Assembly (NCBI GenBank): GCA_017311185.1
Contig: JAESUZ010000134.1
Span: 1,204,001-1,268,000, forward strand
DNA from: Proteles cristata cristata
Taxonomy: Eukaryota; Chordata; Mammalia; Carnivora; Hyaenidae
Direction of reading: 5' to 3'
DNA: 64,000 bases
Made by a program: the position numbers and the translations under genes. The notes below the pieces were generated by a model that saw only the letters and a list, made by a program, of their open reading frames with translations, was not told the DNA's origin and did no database searches. Numbering within the stretch: the stretch's first letter is position 1; each line of letters starts with the position of its first letter. Shown here piece by piece: positions 32,823 to 44,470 of this stretch.

Positions 32823-35800
32823 GTTCTGGTTTAAGTTCTCTCAGAAGCTACCCTTGAGACAGATTTGAGTTCAAGTAGTTTATTTGGGAGATAATATCAG
32901 GAAATGCCAGGAGGAGAGTGCGGGAATATTGAATGAGTAAGGAAAGATAGTAGTAGAGTGAGTGCCTTTGTAGGTAATTGGAGTTCAAGTCTACTGAAGG
33001 ACTTAGGCATAGCATATAGAGCATGCTTCAGAGGAATCCCATCTCTGCTAGAGAGCCCAGGTATTTATCCACTCCTTGTCTGTCACTGGATCACCACTAT
33101 TTGAAGCTTGTTGATCCAGCACTTCTAGCTTGCCCGTCACAGAAGCAGATGGTGCTCCAGACCAAAAAATAAAGTCCTCAAGACAGTATGTAAGGGGAAT
33201 TATTTAGCTCAGAGCTGAATGGGTAGGTCACCCCCAGGTTCTTCTACATTAAGGAAAGAATTGTTAAATAAAGCTATCTGCTTAAAATCAGATGGCAACA
33301 TTGACAACAGAACATGTAACCAAGTGGAAAACAAACAAAAAGTAAATTCTTTTCTCCTTCTCATTCTCTGACAAATTTTAAAAAACATTTCCACCTTTTA
33401 TGGAGACAAATGTTCAAATGTGTTTCTATCTATGAAAATAAAAAACTATAGTTTAAAAACACTTTCATTAATAGTGCAATTCAACATACTTCCATTAGTA
33501 TAAATTATATACAAACATCTATTGAATGTGGAATCTCATGAGGGGAGATAGAATTGTGTCTCCATATTTTGGCTTTTTTGTCACAACTTCTTTGGCTATA
33601 GGTAAATATATTTCATTGCATGTTCATGTTGATGTATTCAACTTAAAAAAAAAAACCTTTCACATTTGGCGGGGGGTATTGAATCCTTAGACTTACTACC
33701 TAAGAAATGTTTAAGGTAAATTTTTTCTTAAATTTGATTTGTCTGTAATCTTAAATAGGTATTCATAGCCATCTAAATATTTTCTCTTTTGTTGCTTTTT
33801 TTGCTCCTAAGGCATTCAATAATTTTCATGGCCTGTCTCTAGATCCTTTATAATTTCTATGTGCCTTGCATCTATAAAGATCAGATTCTGTAACATTCAG
33901 ATAGAAACAACAGAGAGTGTTTTATATCATAATGGCAGAATTGTATAGCAGTTAGGGTAGCATTTATATAAACCACCTGATGTTTTTAAAGGTATTGCTT
34001 TAGGAATTCTGATTAGGCATAATAACTTTCAGAGAGGTAAACCAAGCATGCTTTTCTCCTGTGTTTCATCTACAAAGAGTAGTGGTAATGGGTGCCCTCA
34101 GATGAGAGCTGGATGTTCACAGTTCACATACTTGGTGCCTTTTCCTGGCATCTTATTTACTGCGGGGAGAACAATTACCATCCATATATTTCATATTCCA
34201 TTTCAACAAAGCAGTCACCTGAGACACAAACAAATTCTCTTCACTTGGCCCTTCTCTGGATTTGTGTAAATACACTCAAATGCATTGACTAAGACCAAAA
34301 AAGAAAATCCTCTATGACAGTAAACCTTGTTTTCCTGCCTCAATAAAGATTAAACAGTCATCCTAATGAAAAGTTCATTAGGAACAATTAAATGGTTCAT
34401 CTTTGATGCAGAAATTTATTTGAATGATTTTAATTACCATCGAACATGCCCTGATGTTGTCCAACTTATTCGTCTTAGTACCTTTTAACCTTGATTTACA
34501 TGATTTTTGCTGTTCTATTTTCTTCCATTCATTGTAGGTCATTAATGAGATTTAATTTACACTGACATTTCCAATGAGACCTATTTTTATATTCTTCTTC
34601 CAGATTGAGATGTTTCTATGGTTTTCCAAATTGTTTCAGCCAATAATGTTCCCTTCACATCTCCATATGTTCTACTTAAAAAGTCTTTTAAAAGTCATTT
34701 CTAAAACCTTTATTACAGTTACAAATGCAGCATTTTATTCTTCCCATGTAATACTGTTTATGCCTTCAAAATTTTATAACAACCTGAAGTATAGTGTGAT
34801 CAATGAATATGACTCCCAAAGTAAAAGATTTGGTAATTTAATTTTCTTAATACTCACATAAATATAACTGGAACTCTTTTATTATATATTCTCCAGATGA
34901 CTGCAAAATGATGAACACATTAGCAGTAAATTCCTTTCCTTGGAAAAATTCTCTTAGCCTTACCAGAATTACTACATTAATATGACTGGACAAAGGAAAT
35001 AATATAGCAAGTATGTCACTATTTTTATCAGTTATTCTTTTATGTGTCTATTTTTTAACTTGAAATTTATTAGCATCGTCTATTTCCAAAAAGTTACCTA
35101 GTCAAACATTTTGAGGAAATCTTACTATTATTCCTACTGGATAATTAGATTAAATTTTGAAGAAGACATTTTCAGTTTCACTTCTTAATATTCAACATTA
35201 AAATTTCCCCCATTTAACACATTAAATACTTTCTACCATTTTCACCATGCATGTAATAACTTGAAGAGCACTATGAACTGACAAGGGAATAGAGAATGAA
35301 ATTTACTCACATCATTGTTTGATCTTCCATAAAATTTTTAAAGGCCATTTTTATGTTCCTTGCCTCAAAACACTTGAATGAACTTTACGAAAAAATATAC
35401 TGGGCATGTTTGCTTTTATGTTTTGGTTACATGACTCTTTTGCAAGATGAAGAACCTATTCTGTAAAAGAAGATTTTCAGAAAGCAAGTACCCGACCATA
35501 CCGTGATAATAACTAGTTTCTTTTGGAAAAAAATAAATATTTTCTAACTTATTTTATTATGTCAGGTGAAATAAAGAAAATAATTCAAGGAATAAAGGCA
35601 GCAGGAATATAGTCATTTATAGTGACCTTCATTAAATTTATCTTCTTTCTTCTCACAGACCGATTGATAAAATATCAATTTATTAATTACCCTGTTCTAT
35701 TTTAATATAGCTTCCTTCTAAATATTTTATAGGCCTATATATAACAGATATGATTTAAGATAATCACTAAATAAAATCATTAGCACCGTGTTTACTTGGA

Positions 35801-36190
35801 AAATCGTGTACATTCAGAAGTTAAGGTTTTAATGATCTTGGTAATAATATACTAAGTAGTATATCATTTGAATATGAAGTAAACTCATAAACTGAAATGA
35901 CTCCAGTTATGTGGAGTTAATTATCCATTGTCAGTTTGAAGATTTGTAAAAGTTACATAATTTTGTATAATTCTATGATTTTTCTATAATATAGATTCCT
36001 GAAATTGTCTCCCCAATAATTTCCTTTCTGGCACTTTGATATTTCTTAAAATATTCTTTTTATAATATTTTGTTGTGGAAGAGTGATAGCTGCATCTAGA
36101 GAGGGGAGACTTGGATGTTTGTAAACCGGGTTCCTTTTCCAGTTAAAGTCCATTGATGTGGTTGGTTTGGATGCTTCTTTAAGCCATTTC
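32823..36190. other. Unassigned, SINE-free AT-rich stretch
   Basis: About 3.4 kb without a Can-SINE or recognisable young L1. The 32840-33150 part reads like an old LTR-type repeat ('agtagtttatttgggagataatatcagg') that I cannot name. No exon was supported; frames at 34048-34292 and 34574-34861 overlap and lack features. Confidence 0.4.
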
Positions 36191-36207
36191 CACATCTAGA
36201 AATTTTT

Positions 36208-36236
36208 TTTTAATGTTTTATTTATTTCTAGAGAGA

Positions 36237-36280
<44 letters not shown>

Positions 36281-36451
36281 ATGAGCAGGGGAGGGTCAGA
36301 GAGAAAGGGAGACACAGACCCTGAAATAGGCTCCAGGCTCTGAGCTGGCAGTCAGCACAGAGCCTGACATGTGGCTCGAACCCACGAACTGCGAGATCAT
36401 GACCTAAGCGAAAGTCGGACGCTCAACCGACTAAGCCACGCAGGCGCCCCT
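36208..36451 (-). mobile_element. Young Can-SINE with 16-bp TSD
   Basis: T-rich tail, long GA runs, CpG-bearing body and head ending 'aagccacgcaggcgcccc'. Perfect TSD ACATCTAGAAATTTTT at 36192-36207 and 36452-36467. Confidence 0.96.
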
Positions 36452-36957
36452 ACATCTAGAAATTTTTGATAAGAAATTACTTTCCTTCTCCGGAAACTAA
36501 AGTGCAGCCTAATTCTTGTATGTAATATAATCTAACCTCCTCTACCTGGACATTGAAAGCTGTCAGGACTCTGATACCACCTTCCCAATGAACCTATCTT
36601 AAATTTTTACAAAATTTTTATTTTATGATCTATAATATGATTCACCACATCTGCCATGATGTACATTACATTGCCATGACTTATTTAGGTTATAACTGGA
36701 GGTTTGTACTCCTGGAACCTCTGTACCTGTTTCATTCACTCCCCAAACATCTTCCCCAGTAGCAAGCATCATCCTGTTCCCTATAATCTATGATATTGGT
36801 TTTGTTTTGTGTGTTTTGTTTTTCAGAGTCCACATATGAGTTAAATCATATGGTATTTGTCTTTGTCTGACTTCACTTAGCGTAATTCCCACAAGGTCCA
36901 TCCAATTTGTCACAAATGGCAAGATTTTATTATTTTTTCTTTGCCTGAGTATTAGGT

Positions 36958-37011
36958 CAGTGTGTGTGTGTGTGTGTGTGTGTGTCTGTGTGTGTGTGTG
37001 TGTCTGTGTGT
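36958..37011 (+). repeat. (TG)n microsatellite with two TC interruptions
   Basis: About 54 bases of TG repeats with TCTG variants, within the old L1M. Confidence 0.95.
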
Positions 37012-37125
37012 AATCATTCATCTGTCAGTGGATACAAGTTGTTTCCATATCTTGACTATTTAAATAATGCTTTGATAAACATGAGTGCGTATATCTTTTT
37101 GAATTAGTATCTTCATTTCCTTTGC

Positions 37126-37140
37126 TCTATCTATCATCTG

Positions 37141-37183
<43 letters not shown>

Positions 37184-37212
37184 GTCTGTCTATCTGTCTA
37201 TCTACCTATCTA
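37126..37212 (+). repeat. (TCTA)n tetranucleotide microsatellite
   Basis: About 85 bases of TCTA/TCTG/TACC-type repeats at the tail side of the reverse SINE at 37214. It probably grew from that SINE's simple-repeat zone. Confidence 0.95.
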
Positions 37213-37213
37213 G

Positions 37214-37388
37214 CTCTCATGCACAAGCAGGGGGAGGCCAAGAGAGAAAGGGAGAGAAAGAATCCCACGCGGGCTCTGTGCCGAAAGCAAGAGCCTGATG
37301 CAGGGATTGATTCCACCAATTGTCAGATCATAACCTGAGTTAGAATCAAGAGGTGGATGCTTAACCAACTGAAACACCCAGCCACCCC
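37214..37388 (-). mobile_element. Can-SINE inside the old L1M
   Basis: GA-rich 'gggagaaagaatcccacgcggg', body 'tcagatcataacctgagtt', head 'gaaacacccagccacccc'. Flanks CATTTCCTTTG and CATTTTCTTTG suggest a TSD once the TCTA run is counted as tail. Confidence 0.88.
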
Positions 37389-38688
37389 TCATTTTCTTTG
37401 GATAAATATATAGAAGTGGATTTTCTGTGTTATACAGTAGTTCTATTTTTAATTTTTTGAAAAAATACTGTTTTTCCATAGTAGTGTCACCAAATGATAT
37501 TCCCATCAACACTGTACAAGAGTTCCCTTTTCTCCACATCCTCATCAACACTTGTTATTTCTTTTCTTTCTGATAATAGCCTTTCTGAAAGGTATGAGGT
37601 GACATCTCATTTTGGTTTCGATTTGTATTTCCCTGATGATTAGTGATATTGAACATGTTTTTATGTGTTTATTGGGCATCTGTAGGTCTTCTTTGCAAAA
37701 ATGTCAATTCAGATCATCTGCTCATTTTTCAATCAAATTTTTTATTCTTATTTTGTTATTAAGCTGTATGTGTTTTTTCTATATTTTGGATATATGATTT
37801 GCAGATATTTTCTCCCAATGGTGCCCCTGCATTTGGAGTCAGATCCAAAAAATAGTCACAAAGACCAATGTTTTGGTGCTTACTGCCTAGGTTTTCTTCT
37901 AGGAGTTTCATGGTTTCAGTCTTACATTCAAGTCTCTAGTCCATTTTGAGTTAATTATCATCTACAGTATAAGAAAGCAGTCAAGTTTTATTCTTTTGCA
38001 TGTATCTGTCCAGTCTTCCCAACACCATTTATTGAAGAAACCATCCTTTCCCCGTTGTATATTCGTGTCTCCTGGTTGTAAATTAATTGACTGTGTACGT
38101 GTGGGTATAATTTTGGGTTCTTCATCCTGTTCCATTGATCTATGTGTCTGTTCTAATGCCAATATCATATGGTTTTGATTACTATAGCTTTGTAGAATAG
38201 TTTGAAATCAGGGAGCATGATGCCTCTAGATTTGTTCCTCCTTCTGAAGATTTCTTTGGCAAACTTTGAAGCCTTTGCTTGTTCCCTATAACCAAAATTT
38301 GCTCCATACAAAATTTATGATAATTTATTTTGGTGAAATAAATGTCATTGAAATTCTGGTAGAGATTACATTGAATCTGTATATAATTTTGGGTTGTATG
38401 AATATTTTAACAATGTCCTTCCAATCCAGGAGCATAGAATAGCTTTCTATTTCTTTGTGTCTTTTTCAATGTCTTTCACCAGTGATTACAATTTTTAGTG
38501 TACAAGTCTTGAACCTCCCTGGTTAAATTTATTCCTAGAGGTTTTAGTCTTTTTGATGTGATTATGAATGAGGATTTTCTTAATTTCTCTTTCTGATAGT
38601 ATGTTGTTAGTGTATAGAAATACAACCAATTTTTTCATATTAATTTTGTACCCTGCCACTTTACTGAATTTATTTATGCTTACAGGTC

Positions 38689-38690
<2 letters not shown>

Positions 38691-38734
<44 letters not shown>
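38691..38734 (+). repeat. (GT)22 microsatellite
   Basis: Pure GT run located in the old L1M ORF2 just C-terminal of the RT catalytic box. Confidence 0.97.
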
Positions 38735-38737
<3 letters not shown>

Positions 38738-39593
38738 CATTAAGGTTTTTTATGTATTGAATTATGTTATTTGCAAATAGTTAAAGTTTTACTTCTTCCT
38801 TTCCAATGCAGATTACTAATTTTTTTTTCTCTTGCCTAATTGTTCTGGCAAAAATTTTCCATACTGTGTAGAATGAAAGTGAGGAACCCTTGTCTTATTC
38901 CTGATCTTAGAGGAAAAGCTTTCAGCTTTTTACAGTTGAGTATGTTAGCTGTGGGCTTGTCATATATGGCCATTATTATGTGGAGGTATATTCTCTCTCT
39001 AAACCACTTTATTGAGAGCTTTAATCATAAATGGATGTTTAATTTTGTTAAGTGTCTTTCTTTTTTGCATTTACTGAGGTGATCCTATAATATTTATCCT
39101 TTATTTTAATATGGCATATCATATTCTTTGATTTGTGGCTGTTGAACCAAACTTATATCCCTGGAATAAGCCCCACTAGATCATGGTGTATGATCCTTTT
39201 AATATATTATTTAATTTAGTTTGCCAATATTTTGTTGAGGATTTGAACATCTGTGTTTATCAGTGTTTATATTGGCCTATAATTTTTTTCTTGTGATGTC
39301 TTTGTCTGGTTTTGGTATCAGGGTAAAGCTGACTTTGTAAAATGAGTTTGTTTTTTGTTTTTTTTGTTTTTTTGTTTTATTTATTTATTTTTTTAACAAA
39401 TAGTTTATTGTCAAATTAGTTTCCACATATCACTCAGTGCTCATCCCCACGAATGTCCTCCTCCATGCCCATCCCCCCCTCCCCCCCACATCCATCAGGC
39501 CTCAGTTTTTGTCAGCATTCAAGAGTCTCTCATGGTTTGCCTCTCTCCCTTTCCCCCACCATTTCACCCCTTCTTCTCCCCCTTGTTCCTCCG

Positions 39594-42500
39594 TCAAATT
39601 CCTCCTAATCCTCCTATATGTGCAAACGTATGATATTTGTCCTTCTCTGCCTGACTTATTTCGCTCAGCATAACACCCTCAAGGTCCATCCATGTTGCTA
39701 CACATGGCCAGATTTCATTGTTTCTCATTGCCATGTAGTATTCCATGGTATAGATAAACCACATCGTCTTGATCCATTCATCCGTTGATGGACACTTAGG
39801 CTCTCTCCATGTTTTAGCTATTGTGGAGAGTGCTGCTATGAACATTGGGGTACATGTGCTCCTATGCCTCAGCATTTCTGTATCCCTTGGGTAAATTCCT
39901 AGCAGTGCTATTGCTGGCTCCAAGGGGAGTTCTATTGTTAGTTTCCTGAGGAACATCCACACTATTTTCCAAAGGGGCTGTACCAGTTTACATTCCCACC
40001 AACAGTGTAGGAAGGTGCCCATTTCTCCACATCCTCGCCAGCATCTAGAGTTCTCTGATTGGCTCATTTTAGCCACTCTGACTGGCATGGGGTGGTATCT
40101 CAGTGTGGTTTTGATGTATATTTTCCTGATGAGGAGCGATGCTGAGCATCGTTTCATGTGTCTGTTGGCCATCTGGATGTCCTCTTTGGAGAAGTGTCTG
40201 TTCATATCTTCTGCCCATTTCTTCACTGGGTTGTTTGTTTTTCGGGCATGTAGTTTGGTGAGTTCCTTGTAGATTCTGGATATCAACCCTTTATCTGATA
40301 TGTCATTTGCAACTATCTTTTCCCATTCCGTTGGTTGCCTATTAATTTTCTGGGTTGTTTCCTTGGCTGTGCAGAAGCTTTTAATCTTGAGGAGGTCCCA
40401 ACAGTTTATTTTTGCTCTTGATTCCCTTGCTTTTGGGGATGTGTCAAATAAGAAGTTGCTGCGGTGGAGGTCAAGGAGGTTGTTTCCTGCTTTCTCCTCT
40501 TGGGTGTTGATAGTTTCCTGTCTCACGTTCAGATCCTTTATCCATTTTGAGTTTATTTTTGTGCATGGTGTGAGAAAATGATCTAGTTTCATTCTTCTGC
40601 ATGTTGCTGTCCAGTTCTCCCAACACCATCTGTTAAAAAGGCTGTCTATTTTCCATTGGATATTCTTTCCTGCTTTGTCAAAGATCAGTTGGCTGTATAC
40701 TTTTGGGTCCACTTCTGAGTTCTCAATTCTGTTCCATTGGTCTATGTGTCCGCTTTTGTGCCAGTACCATACTGTCTTGATGATGACAGCTTTGTAGTAG
40801 AGGCAAAAGTCTGGGATGGTGATCCCTCCCGTTTTGGTTTTATTTTTCAGGATTACTTTGGCTATTCGGGGTCTTTTGTGGTTCCATACAAATTTGAGGA
40901 TAGTTTCTTCTAGTTTTGAGAAGTATGCTGGTGCAATTTTGATTGGAATTGCATTGAATGTGTAGAGAGCTTTAGGTAGTAATGACATCTTAACTATATT
41001 TATTCTTCCTATCCAGGAGCATGGAATGTTTTTCCATTTCTTTGTGTCTTGTTCAATTTCCTTCATAAGTTTTCTATAGTTTTCATCATACAGATCTCTT
41101 GTATCCTTGGTTAGGTTTATTCCAAGGTATTTTATGGTTTTGTGCAATTGTGAATGGGATCAGTTTCTTGATTTCTCTTTCTGTTACTACAGAGTTGGTG
41201 TATAAAAATGCAACCAATTTCTGTACGTTGACTTTGTACCCTGCGACTTGGCTGAATTCTTGGATCAGTTCTAGTAGGCTTCTGGTGGAGTCCGTCGGGT
41301 TGTCTATGTAGAGTATCATGTCAACTGCGAAGAGTGAAAGTTTGACTTCTTCTTGCCAATTCTGATGCCTTTGATTTTCTTTTGGTGTCTGATGGCTGAT
41401 GCTAGGACTTCCAGCACGATGTTAAACAGCAGTGGTGAGAGTGGGCATCCCTGTCGTGTTCCTGATCTCAGGGGGAAAGCTCTGAGTTTTTCCCCATTGA
41501 GGATGAAGTTCGCTGAAGGCTTCTCATAGATGGCTTTGATGATGTTTAAGTAGGTTCTTTCTATCCCAACTTTCTCTAGAGTCTTTATTAAGAAGAGATG
41601 CTGTATTTTGTCAAATGCTTTTTCTGCATCTATTGACAGGATCATATGGTTTTTCTCTTTTCTTTTATTGATATGATGGATCACATTGATTGATTTGCGA
41701 ATGTTGAACCAGCCCTGTAACCCAGGAATGAATCCCACTTGATCTTGGTGGATGATTCTTTTTATATGCTGCTGGATTCGATTTGCAAGGATCTTGTTGA
41801 GAATTTTTGCATCCGTATTCATCAAGGATATTGGCCTGTAGTTCTCTTTTTTTGCTGGATCTCTGTCTGGCTTGGGAATCAGAGTGATGCTGGCTTCATA
41901 AAATGAGTCCGGGAGTTTTCCTTCGCTTTCTTATTTTTTGGAATAGCTTGAGAAGAATTGGGATTAATTCTGTTTTAAATGTCTGGTAGAATTCCCCAGG
42001 GAAGCCAGCAGGTCCAGGGCTCTTATTTGTTGAGAGATTTTTGATCACTGATTCGATTTCTTCACTTGTTATGGGTCTGTTCAGGTTCTCTATTTCTTCC
42101 CATGTCAATTTTGGTAGTGAGTGTTTGTTTAGGAATTTGTCCATTTCTTCTAAGTTGTCCAATTAGTTGGCATATAATTTTTCATAGTATTCCCTGATAA
42201 TTGCTTGTATTTCTGAGGGGTTGGTTGTAAGAAGTCCATTTTCATTCATAATTTTGTCTATTTGGGTGCTCTCTGTTTTCTTTTTGATAAGCCTGGCTAG
42301 AGGTTTGTCAATTTTGTTTACTTTTTCAAAAAACCAACTCTTGGTTTCATGGATCTGTTCAGTTGTTTCTTTGGTCTTTATGTTGTTTATTTCTGTTCTA
42401 ATTTTTACTATTTCTCTTCTTCTACTGGGTTTAGGGCGTTCTTGTTGCACTGCCTCTAGTTCCTTTAGGTGAGCTGTTAGATTTTGGACTTGTGCTTTTT

Positions 42501-43445
42501 CTAATATCTTGAAATAGGCCTGGAGAGCAATGTACTTTCCTCTTAGGACTGCCTTTGCCGCATCCCATAGATTTTGAATTGTTGTGTTTTCATTTTCATT
42601 TGTTTCCATATATTTTTAATTTCATCTCTAATTGCCTGATTGGCCCATTCATTCTTTAGAAGGGTGTTCTTTAACCTCCATGTTTTTGGAAGTTTTCCAG
42701 ACTTCTTCCTGTAATTGATTTCAAGTTTCAAAGCATTGTGATCTGACAGTGTGCATGGTATGATCTCTATTCTTTTATATTTATTGAGGGCTGCTTTATG
42801 TCCCAGTATGTGATCTATCTTGGAGAATGTGCCATGCGCACTTGAGAAGAAAGTAAATTCCCTGGCCTCAGGATGTAAAGTTCTAAATATATCCGTCAGG
42901 TCCATCTGGTCCAATGTGTCTTTCAAGTCCATTATTTCTTTACTGATTTTCTGTCTGGTTGACCTATCCATTGCTGTAAGCGGAGTATTAAAGTCCCCTG
43001 CTATTAGCACATTCTTATCTATAAGCTTGTTTCTGTTTGTGATTAATTGTTTTAGATATTTAGGTGCTTCCACATTCGGTGCATAGACATTTATGATTGT
43101 TAGTTCTTCCTGATGGATGGACCCTGTAATTATTATGTAGTGCCCTTCTTCATCTCCTGTGATTGTCTTTAATTTAAAGTCCAGTTTGTCTGATATAAGT
43201 ATCACTACTCCGGCTTTCTTTTGATTTCCTGTAGCATGATATATATTTCTCCATCCCCTTACTTTTAACCTGAAGGTATCTTCCCATCTAAAACGAGTTT
43301 CTTGTAGACAGCATATAGATGGATTTTGTTTTTTAATCCATTCTGCTACCCTATGTCTTTTGATTGGAGCATTCAGCCCATTGACATTCAGTGTTATTAT
43401 TGAAATATGTGGGTTTAGAGTCTTTGTATCTTTTGTAGGGTTCAT
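39594..43445 (-). pseudogene. L1-B ORF2 (endonuclease/reverse transcriptase), broken
   Basis: Start MNPTKDTK at 43445. The endonuclease domain is complete and keeps the catalytic motifs (LNVNGLNAP, CLQETRF, GDFNTPL, SKIDHIL, LSDHNAL). A one-base loss near 42615 shifts the frame; then an AAA-to-TAA stop at 42163-42165; an extra T near 41931; a one-base loss near 41357; and a two-base loss near 41142. The RT box reads FAVD (Val codon 41323-41325) in place of FADD. The last 517 codons (41147-39594) are open and include the Cys-rich C-terminus ([18 protein letters not shown]). Apart from these lesions the protein is collinear with L1-A. Confidence 0.95.
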
Positions 43446-43491
43446 GTTTGTGGTGGTGTCTCTGGAATCTTTGTTCCTTGCAGCCTTTCCT

Positions 43492-44470
43492 TCAGAGCAT
43501 CCCCCTCAGGATTTCTTGTAGGGCTGGCTTCGTGGTGACAAATTCTTTCAATTTCTGTTTATTTGGAAAGGTTTTTATCTCTCCTTCTATTTTGAATGAC
43601 AGGCTTGCTGGATAGAGGATTCTTGGCTGCATATTTTTACTGTTCATCACATTGAAGATCTCCTGCCATTCCTTTCTGGCCTGCCACGTTTCAGTAGATA
43701 GGTCTGTCACCACTCTGATAGGTTTCCCTTTGTATGTGAGGGCCCTTTTCTCCCTAGCTGCTTTCAAAATTCTCTCTTTGTCCTTATATTTTGCCATTTT
43801 GACTATGATATGTCGTGCAGAAGATCGATTCAAGTTACGTCTGAGGGGAGTCCTCTGAGCCTCTTGTATTTCCACATTGACTTCCTTCCCCAGGTCGGGG
43901 AAGTTCTCTGCTCTAATTTGTTCCAGGACTCCTTCAGCACCTTTCCCTCTCTCTTCGTCTTCTGGGATTCCTATGATACGGATATTGTTGCGTTTGACCG
44001 TATCGCTGAGCTCTCGAATTCTTCTTTCCTGTTCCTGGATCAGTTTGTCTCTTTTTTTGTCATCTTCTTGTTTTTCTATCATGGTGTCTTATAAATCACT
44101 TATTCACTTTTCTGTCTCTTCAGTCCGTGCATTGGAGGCCTCTAATTTATTATGGATCTCATTTGTCACATTTTTTAATTCTTCATGCCTATTTTTATTT
44201 TCCATTCTGTCTGTAGTCATAGTTTCTTTGATGTTCTCTATGTTTTTTTGAAGCCCACTATTAATTTTACCATTATTATTCTAAAGTCTTGTTCAATTAT
44301 GCTGCTGATATCTGTTTTGAGCAGTTCATTAGCTGTCATTTTTTCTTGGAGTTTCTTTGGAGGAGAGCTCTTTCATTTCATCATTTTACTTAGCTTTCCA
44401 GCTCTTGTTGGTTTTAAAGACCTGCTATGCTCTCTGTATCTATGAGCGCTGCTATATCCAAGAAGACTCT
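43492..44470 (-). pseudogene. L1-B ORF1 (RNA-binding chaperone), broken
   Basis: The C-terminal 196 codons (44082-43492) are open and contain an RNP-like RNNIRIIGIPEDEE segment and the basic C-terminal domain (VKMAKYKDKERILKAAREKR). They end EILRGML 46 nt before ORF2. Just upstream, AGA-to-TGA and GAA-to-TAA stops lie around 44095-44112, and a one-base loss near 44257 breaks the coiled-coil half. The frame equivalent to MTANELL begins at 44339 and can be followed further upstream. It is complementary to L1-A, in which the N-terminal half is the better preserved part. Confidence 0.88.

Larger units (their letters stand above)
36600..39345 (-). mobile_element. Old L1M-type LINE: 3' UTR and ORF2 3' half
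   Basis: In L1 sense (minus) this is the 3' part of an old L1. Plus-strand landmarks in reverse: 3' UTR wording 'tgtacattacattgccatgacttat' near 36660, the C-terminal 'agagtccacatatgag' zone near 36826, Cys-rich and RT remains, and 'gtctggttttggtatcaggg' at about 39304-39323 (the ITLIPKP segment). The RT FADD box is decayed to FANN (38766-38771). Microsatellites lie at 36958, 37126 and 38691 and a SINE at 37214. No frame stays open for long. Confidence 0.85.

Noticed and set aside
37126..37212. CRISPR-like or tandem coding repeat
   Set aside because: It is a plain tetranucleotide microsatellite with no spacers.
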